Positions 16,314-23,910 are shown, numbered from the stretch's first letter. The stretch is 64,000 nt of DNA from Brevibacterium casei CIP 102111 (GCF_900169275.1 NZ_FXZC01000004.1:1-64000), one strand, 5' to 3'. Notes: generated by a model from the letters alone, not told the origin. Program-made: numbers and translations.

Positions 16314-17681
16314 ATGTCAGCCGAGGTCCTATCCGCCCTGTCCGCAGCCCTGCCCGCCGAGGCGATCGTCACCGACCCCGATTCGATGGACGCCTATCGG
16401 TGGGATCGCGCGAACGACCCTGATGCGGGCATGCCGCTGGCCATCGTCCGCGCGACCTCGACCGAGGACGTCCAGACCGTCGTCCGCATCGCCGCGGCCG
16501 CAAAGATCCCCGTCGTCCCCCGCGGCGCCGGCTCCGGCCTCTCGGGCGGCAGCTCCGCGGTCGAGGGCGGCATCATCGTCTGCCTCGACCGGATGCGGGA
16601 GATCGCCGTCGACCCTGCGACCCGCATCGCCGTCGTCCAACCGGGGGCCTTCAACGCCGAGGTCAAGGCCGCGGCCGCCGAGCACGGCCTGTGGTACCCG
16701 CCGGACCCCTCGTCGTACGAGTTCTGCTCGATCGGCGGCAACGTCGCGACGAACGCGGGCGGGCTCTGCTGCGTCAAGTACGGGGTGACGACGGACTACG
16801 TGCTCGGGATGACGGTCGTGCTCGCCGACGGCCGCGCCGTCGAGCTCGGCGGGCCCCGCGTCAAGGACGTCGCGGGGCTGTCCCTGACGAAGCTCTTCGT
16901 CGGCAGCGAGGGCACTCTCGGCATCATCACCGAGGTGACCCTGCGCCTCATCCCCGCCCAGCTGCCGCCGACGACCCTCGTCGCCACGTTCCCCACCCTC
17001 GAGGGAGCGACCCAGACCGTCCTCGACATCTGTGCGCAGATGCGCCTGTCGATGCTCGAGTTCATGGATCGCGCCTCGATCAATGCCGTCGAGGACGAGC
17101 TGCGGATGGGCCTCGACCGGGAGGCCGCAGGCATGCTCGTCATCCAGTCCGACGAACCCGGCGAGTATGCGTCCGGACAGATCGCGACCGTCGAGGAGCT
17201 CTGTGCGAAGAACGGGGCGAGCGAGGTCTATGCGACCGACGACGCCGACGAGGGGGAGGCCTTCGTCACCGCCCGGCGGATGGCGATCCCCGCGGTCGAG
17301 AAGAAGGGCACCCTCCTGCTCGAGGACGTCGGCGTGCCGCTGCCCCGCCTCGGCGATCTCGTCGTCGGGATCGAGCGGATCGCCGAGGACCGCGACGTCC
17401 TCATCTCCGTCATCGCCCACGCCGGGGACGGCAACACCCATCCGCTGCTCATCGTCGACCCCACGGACGCCGAACAGCGAGCGCGGGCCGACATCGCCTA
17501 CGGCGAGGTGATGGACTTGGCGACCTCACTCGGCGGGACGATCACCGGCGAGCACGGGGTGGGACGGCTGAAGAAGCCGTGGCTGGCCGACTACCTCGGC
17601 GCCGATGTCATGGAGCTCAACCACCGGATCAAGGCCGCGCTCGACCCGGACAACATCCTCAATCCGGGCGCCGTGTACTGA
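16314..17681 (+). CDS. FAD-linked oxidase, GlcD / D-lactate dehydrogenase-like
   Basis: A 455-residue flavoprotein of the VAO/PCMH family: an N-terminal FAD-binding domain with PVVPRGAGSGLSGGSSAVEGG (pyrophosphate loop) and SIGGNVATNAGG, and a C-terminal FAD-oxidase C domain with AHAGDGNTHPL and GTITGEHGVGRLKKPWL. These are hallmarks of glycolate oxidase subunit GlcD and D-2-hydroxyacid dehydrogenases, which pass electrons to the respiratory chain. GlcE and GlcF are absent, so a stand-alone D-lactate or D-2-hydroxyglutarate-type enzyme is more likely. Two ATGs lie in tandem (16311, 16314); I chose the second because GAGGAG ends 4 nt before it and only 1 nt before the first. Confidence 0.88.
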   Translation: MSAEVLSALSAALPAEAIVTDPDSMDAYRWDRANDPDAGMPLAIVRATSTEDVQTVVRIAAAAKIPVVPRGAGSGLSGGSSAVEGGIIVCLDRMREIAVDPATRIAVVQPGAFNAEVKAAAAEHGLWYPPDPSSYEFCSIGGNVATNAGGLCCVKYGVTTDYVLGMTVVLADGRAVELGGPRVKDVAGLSLTKLFVGSEGTLGIITEVTLRLIPAQLPPTTLVATFPTLEGATQTVLDICAQMRLSMLEFMDRASINAVEDELRMGLDREAAGMLVIQSDEPGEYASGQIATVEELCAKNGASEVYATDDADEGEAFVTARRMAIPAVEKKGTLLLEDVGVPLPRLGDLVVGIERIAEDRDVLISVIAHAGDGNTHPLLIVDPTDAEQRARADIAYGEVMDLATSLGGTITGEHGVGRLKKPWLADYLGADVMELNHRIKAALDPDNILNPGAVY

Positions 17682-17733
17682 GGCGTGCCCCGGCTGGGGC
17701 CGGGGCGTTCCCCGGCTGCTGCCGGACAGCACA

Positions 17734-17763
17734 GAGGCGGCCACCCGAACGGGTGGCCGCCTC
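17734..17763. terminator. Bidirectional terminator, 13-bp perfect stem
   Basis: GAGGCGGCCACCC and its exact complement flank a GAAC loop, between the convergent FAD-oxidase and coiled-coil protein genes. Strong stem, no T-run. Confidence 0.85.
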
Positions 17764-17791
17764 GGTCGTCACCGGCGACGGTCGGTGCGTC

Positions 17792-18541
17792 TCAGTGCTT
17801 GGCGTTGGTGTCCTTCGGGTCGCCGGCCGCGGGGTTCGGAGTCGCGGGCTTCGGCGCGGTCGTCGGCTTCGGAGCCGGGGTGGCATCCGTCTTCGACTCG
17901 GGCACCGGAGCCTGCGAGACCGTGGGCGTCGTGCCCTGGCGCGAGGCCGGGGTCGAGCCGACGGGGCGGGCGTCAGCGGGACGGTTGTTCGGCAGCGGGG
18001 TCGACCAGGGATCCTCGACCGGCTGGGCCTTCTTCCACACGTAGTAGCCGATGCCGGCGGCCGAGCCGATGACGAGCGTCCACACGAGGGCCTTCTTGCT
18101 CGTGTTCGACTTCTGTGCGGTCTCCTTCTGGATCCGCTTGCCGGCATTGGCGAGGGCCTTGCGGGCCTTCTTCATCGCCTTCTTGTCACCGGTGAGGCGC
18201 ACAGCGAGGTTGTCGATGAGCTGCGGGGTCTCCATCGCCGCGAGCGAGGCGGCAGCCGTTCCGGCGACCTTCCCGGCCCTCTCCGTGGCTTCGGGGCGGT
18301 ACGCCTCGATCCGGTCGGCGATGTCGTGGACCTGACGGTTGGCCTTCTCGGCCAGAGCCTCGACCTGCGGACGGGCCTTCTCCGTGAAGACACCGACCTG
18401 CTCATTCGCCCTGTCGGCTGCCTCGCGGAGCTTGGGCGCCGCCGCATCCGACGCGTCGGCCAGGAACCGGAGCGACGTCTTCTTCGCGGAATCGAGCTTC
18501 GACGCGAGCGGCTTCCGAGCTGGTTTCTTCGACATGAACAT
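17792..18541 (-). CDS. Membrane-anchored coiled-coil protein, unknown
   Basis: A 249-residue protein. Residues 1-150 are Ala/Glu/Lys-rich helix with coiled-coil character and heptad-like spacing (ADRANEQVGVFTEKA). One hydrophobic helix lies near 152-170 (ALVWTLVIGSAAGIGYYVW), followed by a Pro/Ala/Thr-rich tail that would be outside the cell. The layout resembles apolipoprotein-like or DUF-type envelope proteins, but I do not recognise a family. It is divergent from ppiA at the edge of the cell-division block. The ATG at 18541 has GGAGG 7 nt upstream; an in-frame TTG (18547) and ATG (18535) are alternatives. Confidence 0.7.
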   Translation of the reverse strand: MFMSKKPARKPLASKLDSAKKTSLRFLADASDAAAPKLREAADRANEQVGVFTEKARPQVEALAEKANRQVHDIADRIEAYRPEATERAGKVAGTAAASLAAMETPQLIDNLAVRLTGDKKAMKKARKALANAGKRIQKETAQKSNTSKKALVWTLVIGSAAGIGYYVWKKAQPVEDPWSTPLPNNRPADARPVGSTPASRQGTTPTVSQAPVPESKTDATPAPKPTTAPKPATPNPAAGDPKDTNAKH

Positions 18542-18579
18542 TCCCAATCCTCCGGGTCAGGGGCAACTGATCACTCCCC

Positions 18580-18585
18580 AGTCTA
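18580..18585 (-). promoter_or_regulatory. -10 element of the coiled-coil protein gene
   Basis: TAGACTGGG on the minus strand, identical to the putative crgA -10 at 20986-20991 including the GGG that follows. No clear -35. Confidence 0.4.
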
Positions 18586-18709
18586 CGGCCTGGCCCGGGG
18601 GCGCACGCCACCTCAGGGCCAGGAATTTGCCTGCGGATACGCTGGCAGAGTCGTACAAACCCACCTTGATGGAACCGCAGACCTGTGTGCGGCATGGAAG
18701 AATGAGGGC

Positions 18710-19252
18710 ATGTCTACAGTTGCAACGAACACAGCGGTCCTGCACACCAACCACGGCGACATCACGATCAACCTCTTCGGCAACCATGCTCCGAAGACGG
18801 TCGCCAACTTCGTCGAGCTGGCCACGGGTGAGCGCGAGTTCACCGATCCCCAGACCGGTGAGCCGACGAAGCGCCCCTTCTACGACGGCGTCGGCTTCCA
18901 CCGCATCATCTCGAACTTCATGATCCAGGGCGGTGACCCGCTCGGCACCGGCACCGGCGGTCCCGGATACGTCTTCGACGACGAGATCCACCCCGAACTC
19001 CAGTTCGACAAGAAGTACCTGCTCGCGATGGCCAATGCCGGCAAGCAGATGGGCCGCGGCACCAACGGCTCGCAGTTCTTCATCACCACCGCTGAGACCC
19101 CGTGGCTCAACGGCAAGCACACGATCTTCGGCGAGGTCGCCGACGAGGCCTCGCAGAAGGTCGTCGACGAGATCGAAGGCGTGCGCACGGGTGCGATGGA
19201 CAAGCCCGTCGAGCCGGTCGTCATCGAATCCGTCGAGATCAAGGACGCCTGA
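18710..19252 (+). CDS. ppiA: Cyclophilin-type peptidyl-prolyl isomerase
   Basis: A 180-residue cyclophilin that speeds cis/trans isomerisation of X-Pro bonds, probably cytoplasmic (no signal peptide). The active site is visible: FHRIISNFMIQGGDP (catalytic Arg), GTNGSQFFIT and the substrate-pocket WLNGKHTIFGEV. It holds the same place at the head of the crgA-pknB block as Mycobacterium ppiA. The ATG is at 18710; AAGAAT ends 6 bp upstream, so it may be leaderless. The strong hairpin at 19286-19320 is the likely end of its transcript. Confidence 0.93.
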   Translation: MSTVATNTAVLHTNHGDITINLFGNHAPKTVANFVELATGEREFTDPQTGEPTKRPFYDGVGFHRIISNFMIQGGDPLGTGTGGPGYVFDDEIHPELQFDKKYLLAMANAGKQMGRGTNGSQFFITTAETPWLNGKHTIFGEVADEASQKVVDEIEGVRTGAMDKPVEPVVIESVEIKDA

Positions 19253-19271
19253 GCACCAGTACGATGGTGCC

Positions 19272-19979
19272 ATGAGCACACCAGAACAGGGCCCGGCCAG
19301 GGAATCAGGCCGGGCCCTGTCCGTGTCCATCCCCCTGGTGACACGGACGATCATGATCGTCACGGGACTGTCGTTCCTCCTCCAGCTGCTGCCGGGACTC
19401 GACCTCATCCACCGGCTGAGCTTCGTCCCCGCTCTCACCCTCGACCAGCCGTGGCGCCTGCTCACCGTCGCCCTTGTCCACGAGCAGCCCTCTCCCATCC
19501 ATCTGCTCGCGAACATGATCGGGCTCTTCTTCTTCGGCTCGTTCGTCGAGCGGGCGCTCGGGCGGTGGCGCTTCCTCGCGGTCTACCTCCTCGGCGCGAT
19601 CGGCGGCTCCGTCATGGTCCTCCTCCTCGCCGAACCGTGGAGCCGGGACTGGGTGACGAACAACATCGGCGCCTCGGGTGCCGTGTTCGCGATCATCGGC
19701 GTCCTCCTCGTCCCGACGAAGCGCCTCGACCGCAACATCACCGGTGTCGTCCTCTTCGTCGTCCTCAACTTCGGCTACGGGTTCCTCGTCGAGGGTGTCT
19801 CGTGGGAGGCCCACCTCGGCGGGCTGCTCACCGGCTTCGTCCTCGGTTGCGCGGCGCTGCTCGTCAAGCCTCAGCGCTCAACCCTCGTGTTCTGGCTCGT
19901 TGCCGCCGGCCTCGTCGTCCTCATGGCCGTCGCCGCCGTCGTCAAGACGCTCGCCGCCGGCCCGGCACCGGGGCTCTGA
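19272..19979 (+). CDS. Rhomboid-family intramembrane serine protease
   Basis: A 235-residue, six- to seven-helix rhomboid that cleaves transmembrane segments. The catalytic Ser is in NIGASGAVFAI near residue 136 and the catalytic His in WEAHLGGLLTG near 181; the HxxxN-type motif HLLANMIGLFFFG lies in helix 2. It is conserved in this position in actinobacterial genomes. The start is uncertain: the ATG at 19272 has no Shine-Dalgarno and a 13-bp perfect hairpin falls within codons 5-16. In-frame GTGs at 19323 and 19338, after the hairpin, would still give complete helix 1. Confidence 0.9.
   Translation: MSTPEQGPARESGRALSVSIPLVTRTIMIVTGLSFLLQLLPGLDLIHRLSFVPALTLDQPWRLLTVALVHEQPSPIHLLANMIGLFFFGSFVERALGRWRFLAVYLLGAIGGSVMVLLLAEPWSRDWVTNNIGASGAVFAIIGVLLVPTKRLDRNITGVVLFVVLNFGYGFLVEGVSWEAHLGGLLTGFVLGCAALLVKPQRSTLVFWLVAAGLVVLMAVAAVVKTLAAGPAPGL
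19286..19320. terminator. Strong hairpin at the ppiA/rhomboid junction
   Basis: ACAGGGCCCGGCC and its perfect complement flank a 9-nt loop (AGGGAATCA). It has the strength and position of a ppiA terminator, but lies inside the first codons of the rhomboid gene if that starts at 19272. Confidence 0.6.
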
Positions 19980-20067
19980 GAGGCGGGCACCTGAGAGCTG
20001 GGTCGGGGACGTTCTCCGGGGCTCCGAGAACCGCAGGCGATGTGCCTCCCGGCACTGCATCTGTGCT

Positions 20068-20150
20068 TTGTCCACAGGGGTTATCCACACGGTGGAAAAC
20101 TTACACGCGTGTGTTTCCCCAGGTCACAGGGGTGAAAAAAGTTATGCACA
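20068..20150. other. Cluster of DnaA-box-like sites
   Basis: On the plus strand TTGTCCACA (20068-20076), TTATCCACA (20081-20089) and TTATGCACA (20142-20150) all fit the DnaA-box consensus; the first is the common actinobacterial form and the second the strong E. coli form. A weaker minus-strand site TTTTCCACC lies at 20091-20099. The first two are 13 bp apart. dnaA and dnaN are not in the window, so this is unlikely to be oriC itself. Confidence 0.65.
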
Positions 20151-20190
20151 GGACAGAGTCGTTGCTTGGGTATAACTCAGAAGTCGACGA

Positions 20191-20231
20191 AACCCTCCAC
20201 CTGCCCGTGTGATCGGGGCGAGTGGAGGGTT
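20191..20231. terminator. Bidirectional terminator before crgA and after rhomboid
   Basis: AACCCTCCAC and GTGGAGGGTT pair perfectly; the 21-nt interval can fold further (CCCG with CGGG). It separates two convergent genes. Confidence 0.65.
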
Positions 20232-20273
20232 GCGTGGTGAGCGACAGCGTGGCGGCTGCGCAGCGGCGCGGCG

Positions 20274-20921
20274 CTATCGCCAGCGGGTGGACATGATGAG
20301 GCCCGCGACGAAGAACGCGAAGCCGATGAGGATGTTCCAGTTGCCCCAGGCCTCGACGGGGAACGCGCCCTGGGTGATGTAGAACGTCACGAGCCAGATG
20401 AGGCCGACGAGGAGGAGGCCGATGAGGACGGGGAGGAACCAGCGCGGGTTCGGCTTGATCGTCTGCTGACCGGCCTCGGAGGTGTAGCTCGCCGTCTTCC
20501 GGCCCTGCGAGCGCTTGGCGGGATTCCCCGAGCGCGAGGTCCGCTTCGTCGCGGCCTTCTTCCCGCCCTTTGAATCCTTGGTCTTCGCGGAGTCAGCCTT
20601 CGCGTCCTTGGAGTCCTTGTCCTTGGAGACCCTGTCCTTCGAGTCCTTCGCCGTGCTCTCGGACTTCTTCTCGTCCTTCGCCGAGGCGGCTGCATCGTCG
20701 TCAGCGTCCGTCTCTTCAGCGTCGGTGTCCTCGTCCGCGTCGGTCTCGGTGACCTCGATCTCCGTGACCTCGACCGTCTCGGTGCCTCCCGTGGCGTCGG
20801 TCTCGGTGACCTCGACGTCGGTCTCCTCGACGACGGCCGCGTCGTCGGTCGTCGACTCGGGCTTCGCCGTGGTGCGCGAGGTGCGCTGAGGGCGCGAGGT
20901 CCGTCCTTTGGACTTGGCCAC
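20274..20921 (-). CDS. crgA: Cell-division protein CrgA with long N-terminal extension
   Basis: A 215-residue protein. The last ~75 residues are a standard CrgA: PNPRWFLPVLIGLLLVGLIW (helix 1), then GAFPVEAWGNWNILIGFAFF (helix 2) ending STRWR. CrgA is a two-helix protein that binds FtsZ, FtsQ, FtsI and other divisome parts in Actinobacteria, and is usually about 85-95 residues. Here some 120 extra residues precede it: an acidic Thr/Glu/Asp stretch (residues ~20-75) and then a Lys/Ser/Asp stretch (~76-135). This segment would be cytoplasmic and is rich in Thr and Ser, near pknA/pknB. The GTG at 20921 has GGAG 5 nt upstream and no better start follows. Confidence 0.88.
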   Translation of the reverse strand: MAKSKGRTSRPQRTSRTTAKPESTTDDAAVVEETDVEVTETDATGGTETVEVTEIEVTETDADEDTDAEETDADDDAAASAKDEKKSESTAKDSKDRVSKDKDSKDAKADSAKTKDSKGGKKAATKRTSRSGNPAKRSQGRKTASYTSEAGQQTIKPNPRWFLPVLIGLLLVGLIWLVTFYITQGAFPVEAWGNWNILIGFAFFVAGLIMSTRWR

Positions 20922-20985
20922 GTGAACTCCTTCGACAGCGAACCCGGGCGGGTCGCCGATGCTCTGGTCGGGGATGATCGCACCC

Positions 20986-20991
20986 AGTCTA
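20986..20991 (-). promoter_or_regulatory. crgA -10 element
   Basis: TAGACT on the minus strand, 65 bp before the GTG start, with TTCGCG 17 bp upstream as a weak -35. Confidence 0.4.
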
Positions 20992-21126
20992 CTCGGGAGG
21001 CGAGCATGCGCGAAAAACCTCGCCCGCGCCTCGGCGACGCCACGACGGCGCCCGGAGTCAGCGGCTTCGGCACTGCGCGCGGGAGGCTCAGAGTCAGCTG
21101 TGTGCGAAGCCGAGACGAGCTGTGAA

Positions 21127-21174
21127 GGGGACACCGCGTCACGTTCATGCGATAAAGTTCTGTAGGGTGTCCCC
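21127..21174. promoter_or_regulatory. 9-bp inverted repeat around the sortase promoter
   Basis: GGGGACACC (21127-21135) and GGTGTCCCC (21166-21174) are exact complements 30 bp apart. The right arm overlaps a TAGGGT hexamer (21163-21168). It may be a looped operator or a 5'-leader hairpin. Confidence 0.4.
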
Positions 21175-21227
21175 GCTCGATCACTGGTCGAGCCCCGGAT
21201 TGCAAAGGTCATAGGCACGGTGCAGAA

Positions 21228-22481
21228 GTGGTGAACAGTCTCTCCTCGGATAGCGAATCGTCTTCGAGACCCACCATTCGCGCGGCGCAGCGACGCCAGC
21301 CCGCCCCGCAGCCCATCGACCCGGGCCCGGCGACGGAGCCGATGCGCACCGATGCGATCGCCTCCTCCGGCCAGGGTGAGAGCGCCTCCCGCGGACCGGG
21401 AGACACCGCCGCAGCGGGTGGCTACGACGCGCCCCTGCCGAGCCGCCGCGAACTGCGCCGTCGGGAAGCCGAAGCCGCCGGTGCCGCCCCCGCGTCCTAC
21501 TCCGATGCCCCGCCCCTCGGCGACGGCCCTGCGACCCAGGCGATGCCGGCGCAGTACACGGCCGCCCAGTACACCGCTCCCCAGTACAGCCAGCCCCAGC
21601 ACCCCCGGCCCCAGACCGGCTATGCGGAGGGCGTCCCGGCCACAGCGGCACAGGGCGCGGTCGCGGCAGGCGAGCCCCACCTCGGCGGGGGAGGCGGCTC
21701 CGGACGGGGCGGAGGGGGCCGGAGGAAGCAGCCGCCGCAGCGTCAGCCGCTCGGCCCGATCCGCGGAACGATCCGCACCTTCGGCGAACTCTGCATCACC
21801 GCCGGTCTCGTCCTCATCCTCTTCGTCGCGTGGCAGCTGTGGTGGACGGACATCGAAGCCGACCGCGACAACGAGGTCCTCGCGGACCAGCTGACGAAGG
21901 ACTGGGCGAACCAGGACCCGAACAAGCTGCCCGCGGACCCCGACGAACCCGTCGTCGCGGAACCGGTGGAGAAGAACACGGCGTTCGGGATCTTCTACAT
22001 CCCGCGCTTCGGCGACGACTACTACCGCACTCTCGCCGAGGGCGTCGACCTCGAACCCGTCCTCAACCGGATGGGCGTGGGCCGCTACCCGAACTCGGCG
22101 ATGCCCGGGGAGGTCGGCAACTTCTCCGTCGCCGGCCACCGCGTCACGTACGGCAAGCCGTTCAACCAGATCGCGAAGCTGCGGCCCGGCGATGAGATCG
22201 TCGTCCAGACGAAGGACGGGTTCTACACGTACACGTTCCGCAACTTCGACATCATCCTCCCCGACGCCGTCGAGGTCCTCGCCCCCGTGCCCGACCAGCC
22301 CGAGTACAAGGGCAAGGACAGGATCCTCACGCTCACCGCGTGCAACCCGATGTTCTCCGCCCGCGAGCGCTACATCGCCTACGCCGAACTCACGGAGTGG
22401 ACCCCGGCCTCCGAGGGTGCGCCCGACTCGATCAAGGACTCGAAGGCCTACGAAAAGGTCAGCAAGAACGGTGGTGCCTGA
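21228..22481 (+). CDS. Class E sortase
   Basis: A 417-residue sortase, an envelope transpeptidase that anchors or pilin-links surface proteins (class E prefers LAXTG in Actinobacteria). Residues 1-180 are a Pro/Gln/Ala/Gly-rich, disordered cytoplasmic region with short PQYTAAQYTAPQY-like repeats. One membrane helix lies near 183-206. The extracellular sortase domain has the catalytic His in FSVAGHRVTYG (near 303), the Cys in LTLTACNPMFSARERYI (near 370) and the Arg in the same segment. The start is at GTG 21228 (a second GTG follows at once) with a poor Shine-Dalgarno. First gene of a compact three-gene operon. Confidence 0.92.
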   Translation: MVNSLSSDSESSSRPTIRAAQRRQPAPQPIDPGPATEPMRTDAIASSGQGESASRGPGDTAAAGGYDAPLPSRRELRRREAEAAGAAPASYSDAPPLGDGPATQAMPAQYTAAQYTAPQYSQPQHPRPQTGYAEGVPATAAQGAVAAGEPHLGGGGGSGRGGGGRRKQPPQRQPLGPIRGTIRTFGELCITAGLVLILFVAWQLWWTDIEADRDNEVLADQLTKDWANQDPNKLPADPDEPVVAEPVEKNTAFGIFYIPRFGDDYYRTLAEGVDLEPVLNRMGVGRYPNSAMPGEVGNFSVAGHRVTYGKPFNQIAKLRPGDEIVVQTKDGFYTYTFRNFDIILPDAVEVLAPVPDQPEYKGKDRILTLTACNPMFSARERYIAYAELTEWTPASEGAPDSIKDSKAYEKVSKNGGA

Positions 22482-22482
22482 C

Positions 22483-22650
22483 ATGTACGCATTCATCTGG
22501 CGGCTCCTGCCCGGACCGTGGTTCGTCAAGCTCGTCTTCGCGCTCATCCTCATCGCCGCGGTCGTCCTCCTCCTCATGCAGTACGTCTTCCCGGCCGTCG
22601 CGCCCTACATGCCGTTCAACAACGCGACCGTCACCGACGAAGGCGCGTGA
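22483..22650 (+). CDS. 55-residue single-helix membrane protein
   Basis: A small protein with a hydrophobic helix (LVFALILIAAVVLLLMQYVF) followed by APYMPFNN and an acidic end. A small membrane protein between the sortase gene and the component II gene is common in related actinobacteria, so it is probably real; function unknown. The ATG lies 1 bp after the sortase stop and the stop overlaps the next ATG (TGATG), so translation is coupled on both sides. Confidence 0.75.
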   Translation: MYAFIWRLLPGPWFVKLVFALILIAAVVLLLMQYVFPAVAPYMPFNNATVTDEGA

Positions 22651-23336
22651 TGACCTCGATCCTCGTCGTCGACAACTACGACAGCTTCGTCTACACCCTC
22701 GTCTCCTACGTCCGTGAGCTCGGTGCGAGCGCGGACGTCATCCGCAACGACGATCTGGGCGCCGAGGCGGCCGTGGAGCTGGCGCGCGGATACGACGGGA
22801 TCCTGCTGTCTCCGGGTCCCGGTGTGCCCGCCGAATCCGGCGTGTGCCCCGACCTCATCCGCTGGGCCGCCGAGGCGGGCAAGCCCCTGTTCGGCGTGTG
22901 CCTCGGCCATCAGGCCCTCGGCGAGGTGTTCGGGGCGACCGTGACGCATTCGCCGGTCCTCATGCACGGCAAGACCTCGGTCATCACCCATGAGGGTCAG
23001 GGCGTCTTCGCCGGATGCCCGTCTCCGCTCACGGTCACCCGCTACCATTCGCTGGCGATCGTCGATGAGACGATCGACCTCGAGACCTTCGCCGTGACCG
23101 CGCGCACCGCCGACGGCGTCGTCATGGCCATCGAGCACCGCACCGTCCCGCTCCACGGCGTCCAGTTCCACCCCGAATCGGTGCTCACCGAATCCGGGTA
23201 CCTCATGCTCGGCAACTGGCTCGAAGTCTGTGGGCTCGCCGGCGCCGCCGAGCGTGCTGCGTCGATGTCGCCGCTGGCCAGCGCGATGACGTCTCCGTCA
23301 CCGGGAGAGCTTTCCCGTCACCGGCCGAGCGCTTAG
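22650..23336 (+). CDS. Anthranilate / aminodeoxychorismate synthase component II
   Basis: A 228-residue class I glutamine amidotransferase that supplies ammonia to component I for tryptophan or folate (p-aminobenzoate) synthesis. The nucleophile Cys is in FGVCLGHQALGE near residue 83; the His/Glu pair is in GVQFHPESVLTE near 172. The oxyanion-side ILLSPGPGVPAESG is intact. Component I is not in the window, so trpG and pabA cannot be separated, and one protein may serve both. Position upstream of pknB is conserved in Actinobacteria. About 25 residues after the catalytic core look unstructured. Confidence 0.93.
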   Translation: MTSILVVDNYDSFVYTLVSYVRELGASADVIRNDDLGAEAAVELARGYDGILLSPGPGVPAESGVCPDLIRWAAEAGKPLFGVCLGHQALGEVFGATVTHSPVLMHGKTSVITHEGQGVFAGCPSPLTVTRYHSLAIVDETIDLETFAVTARTADGVVMAIEHRTVPLHGVQFHPESVLTESGYLMLGNWLEVCGLAGAAERAASMSPLASAMTSPSPGELSRHRPSA

Positions 23337-23394
23337 GATCGGTTCCACACTCATCCAGACCGTCCACCGGCGGTCGCCAGCGAGAGGAATCCCC

Positions 23395-23907
23395 ATGCCC
23401 GAACCCAGCTACATCCCGACCGAGCCGTATCGCGAACTCACCGTGTTCGAGGCTCAGCCGGTGCCCACGGTCGTCGTCGAGGCGCAGGGCCATCCGATGG
23501 ACGAGCTCCCCGCCCTCTTCGACGCCGTCTTCTCGCGCCTCTTCCCCGCCCTCGCCGAGGCGGGCGTGGAGCCTGCCGGGCCGGCGTTCTCGCTCTACAC
23601 GCGCCCGCCCACGGACACCGTCGACATCCAGGTCGGGGTTCCCGTGGCCACGGGGCTGAGCCAGGCGCTCGATCTCGGGGACGACCTCACCGCGATTCCC
23701 GCCGAACTGCCCGGCGGGTCGATCGGGGCGATCTCCCACCTCGGCGGGTTCGACGGTCTCGCCGAGGCGTGGAACGCGCACATGCAGGCCCTGGTGGCCG
23801 CCGGACACCATCCGGACATGCCGTTCTTCGAGGTCTACGTGACCGAGCCGAATCCGGAGATGGACCCGGCGGATCTGCGCACCGACCTCTTCGTCACTCT
23901 CGGCTGA
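23395..23907 (+). CDS. GyrI-like / effector-binding domain protein
   Basis: A 170-residue protein resembling the SOUL/GyrI-like small-molecule-binding domain found at the C-terminus of MerR- and AraC-type regulators, but with no DNA-binding part. It contains the two-fold repeated beta-alpha-beta-beta pattern, with FSLYTRPPTDTVDIQVGVPV in the middle and FFEVYVTEPN at the end. It may bind or act on a small ligand. The ATG has AGGA 6 nt upstream. It converges on pknB with 3 bp between stops. Confidence 0.75.
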   Translation: MPEPSYIPTEPYRELTVFEAQPVPTVVVEAQGHPMDELPALFDAVFSRLFPALAEAGVEPAGPAFSLYTRPPTDTVDIQVGVPVATGLSQALDLGDDLTAIPAELPGGSIGAISHLGGFDGLAEAWNAHMQALVAAGHHPDMPFFEVYVTEPNPEMDPADLRTDLFVTLG

Positions 23908-23910
23908 GAC

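Larger units (their letters stand above)
19980..20273. other. Spacer between convergent rhomboid and crgA genes
   Basis: Only 3' ends border this 294-bp spacer, so it should hold no promoter for either gene. It contains a DnaA-box cluster (20068-20150) and a terminator (20191-20231), and is locally AT-richer (for example AAAACTTACAC, GTGAAAAAAGTTATG, GGGTATAACTC) than the rest of the window. Confidence 0.6.
20922..21227. other. 306-bp divergent promoter region, crgA / sortase
   Basis: Contains the putative crgA -10 (20986-20991) and a 9-bp inverted repeat (21127-21174) that brackets a TAGGGT hexamer serving the sortase gene. No gene seen. Confidence 0.5.

Noticed and set aside
16691-18708. 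Long plus-strand frame running into ppiA
   Set aside because: Only its last ~180 codons are a protein (ppiA); the rest is the wrong frame of the FAD oxidase gene and antisense of the coiled-coil gene.
20068-20150. Calling the DnaA-box cluster oriC
   Set aside because: dnaA and dnaN are not adjacent and only three good boxes were found; actinobacterial oriC normally has many more, between dnaA and dnaN.
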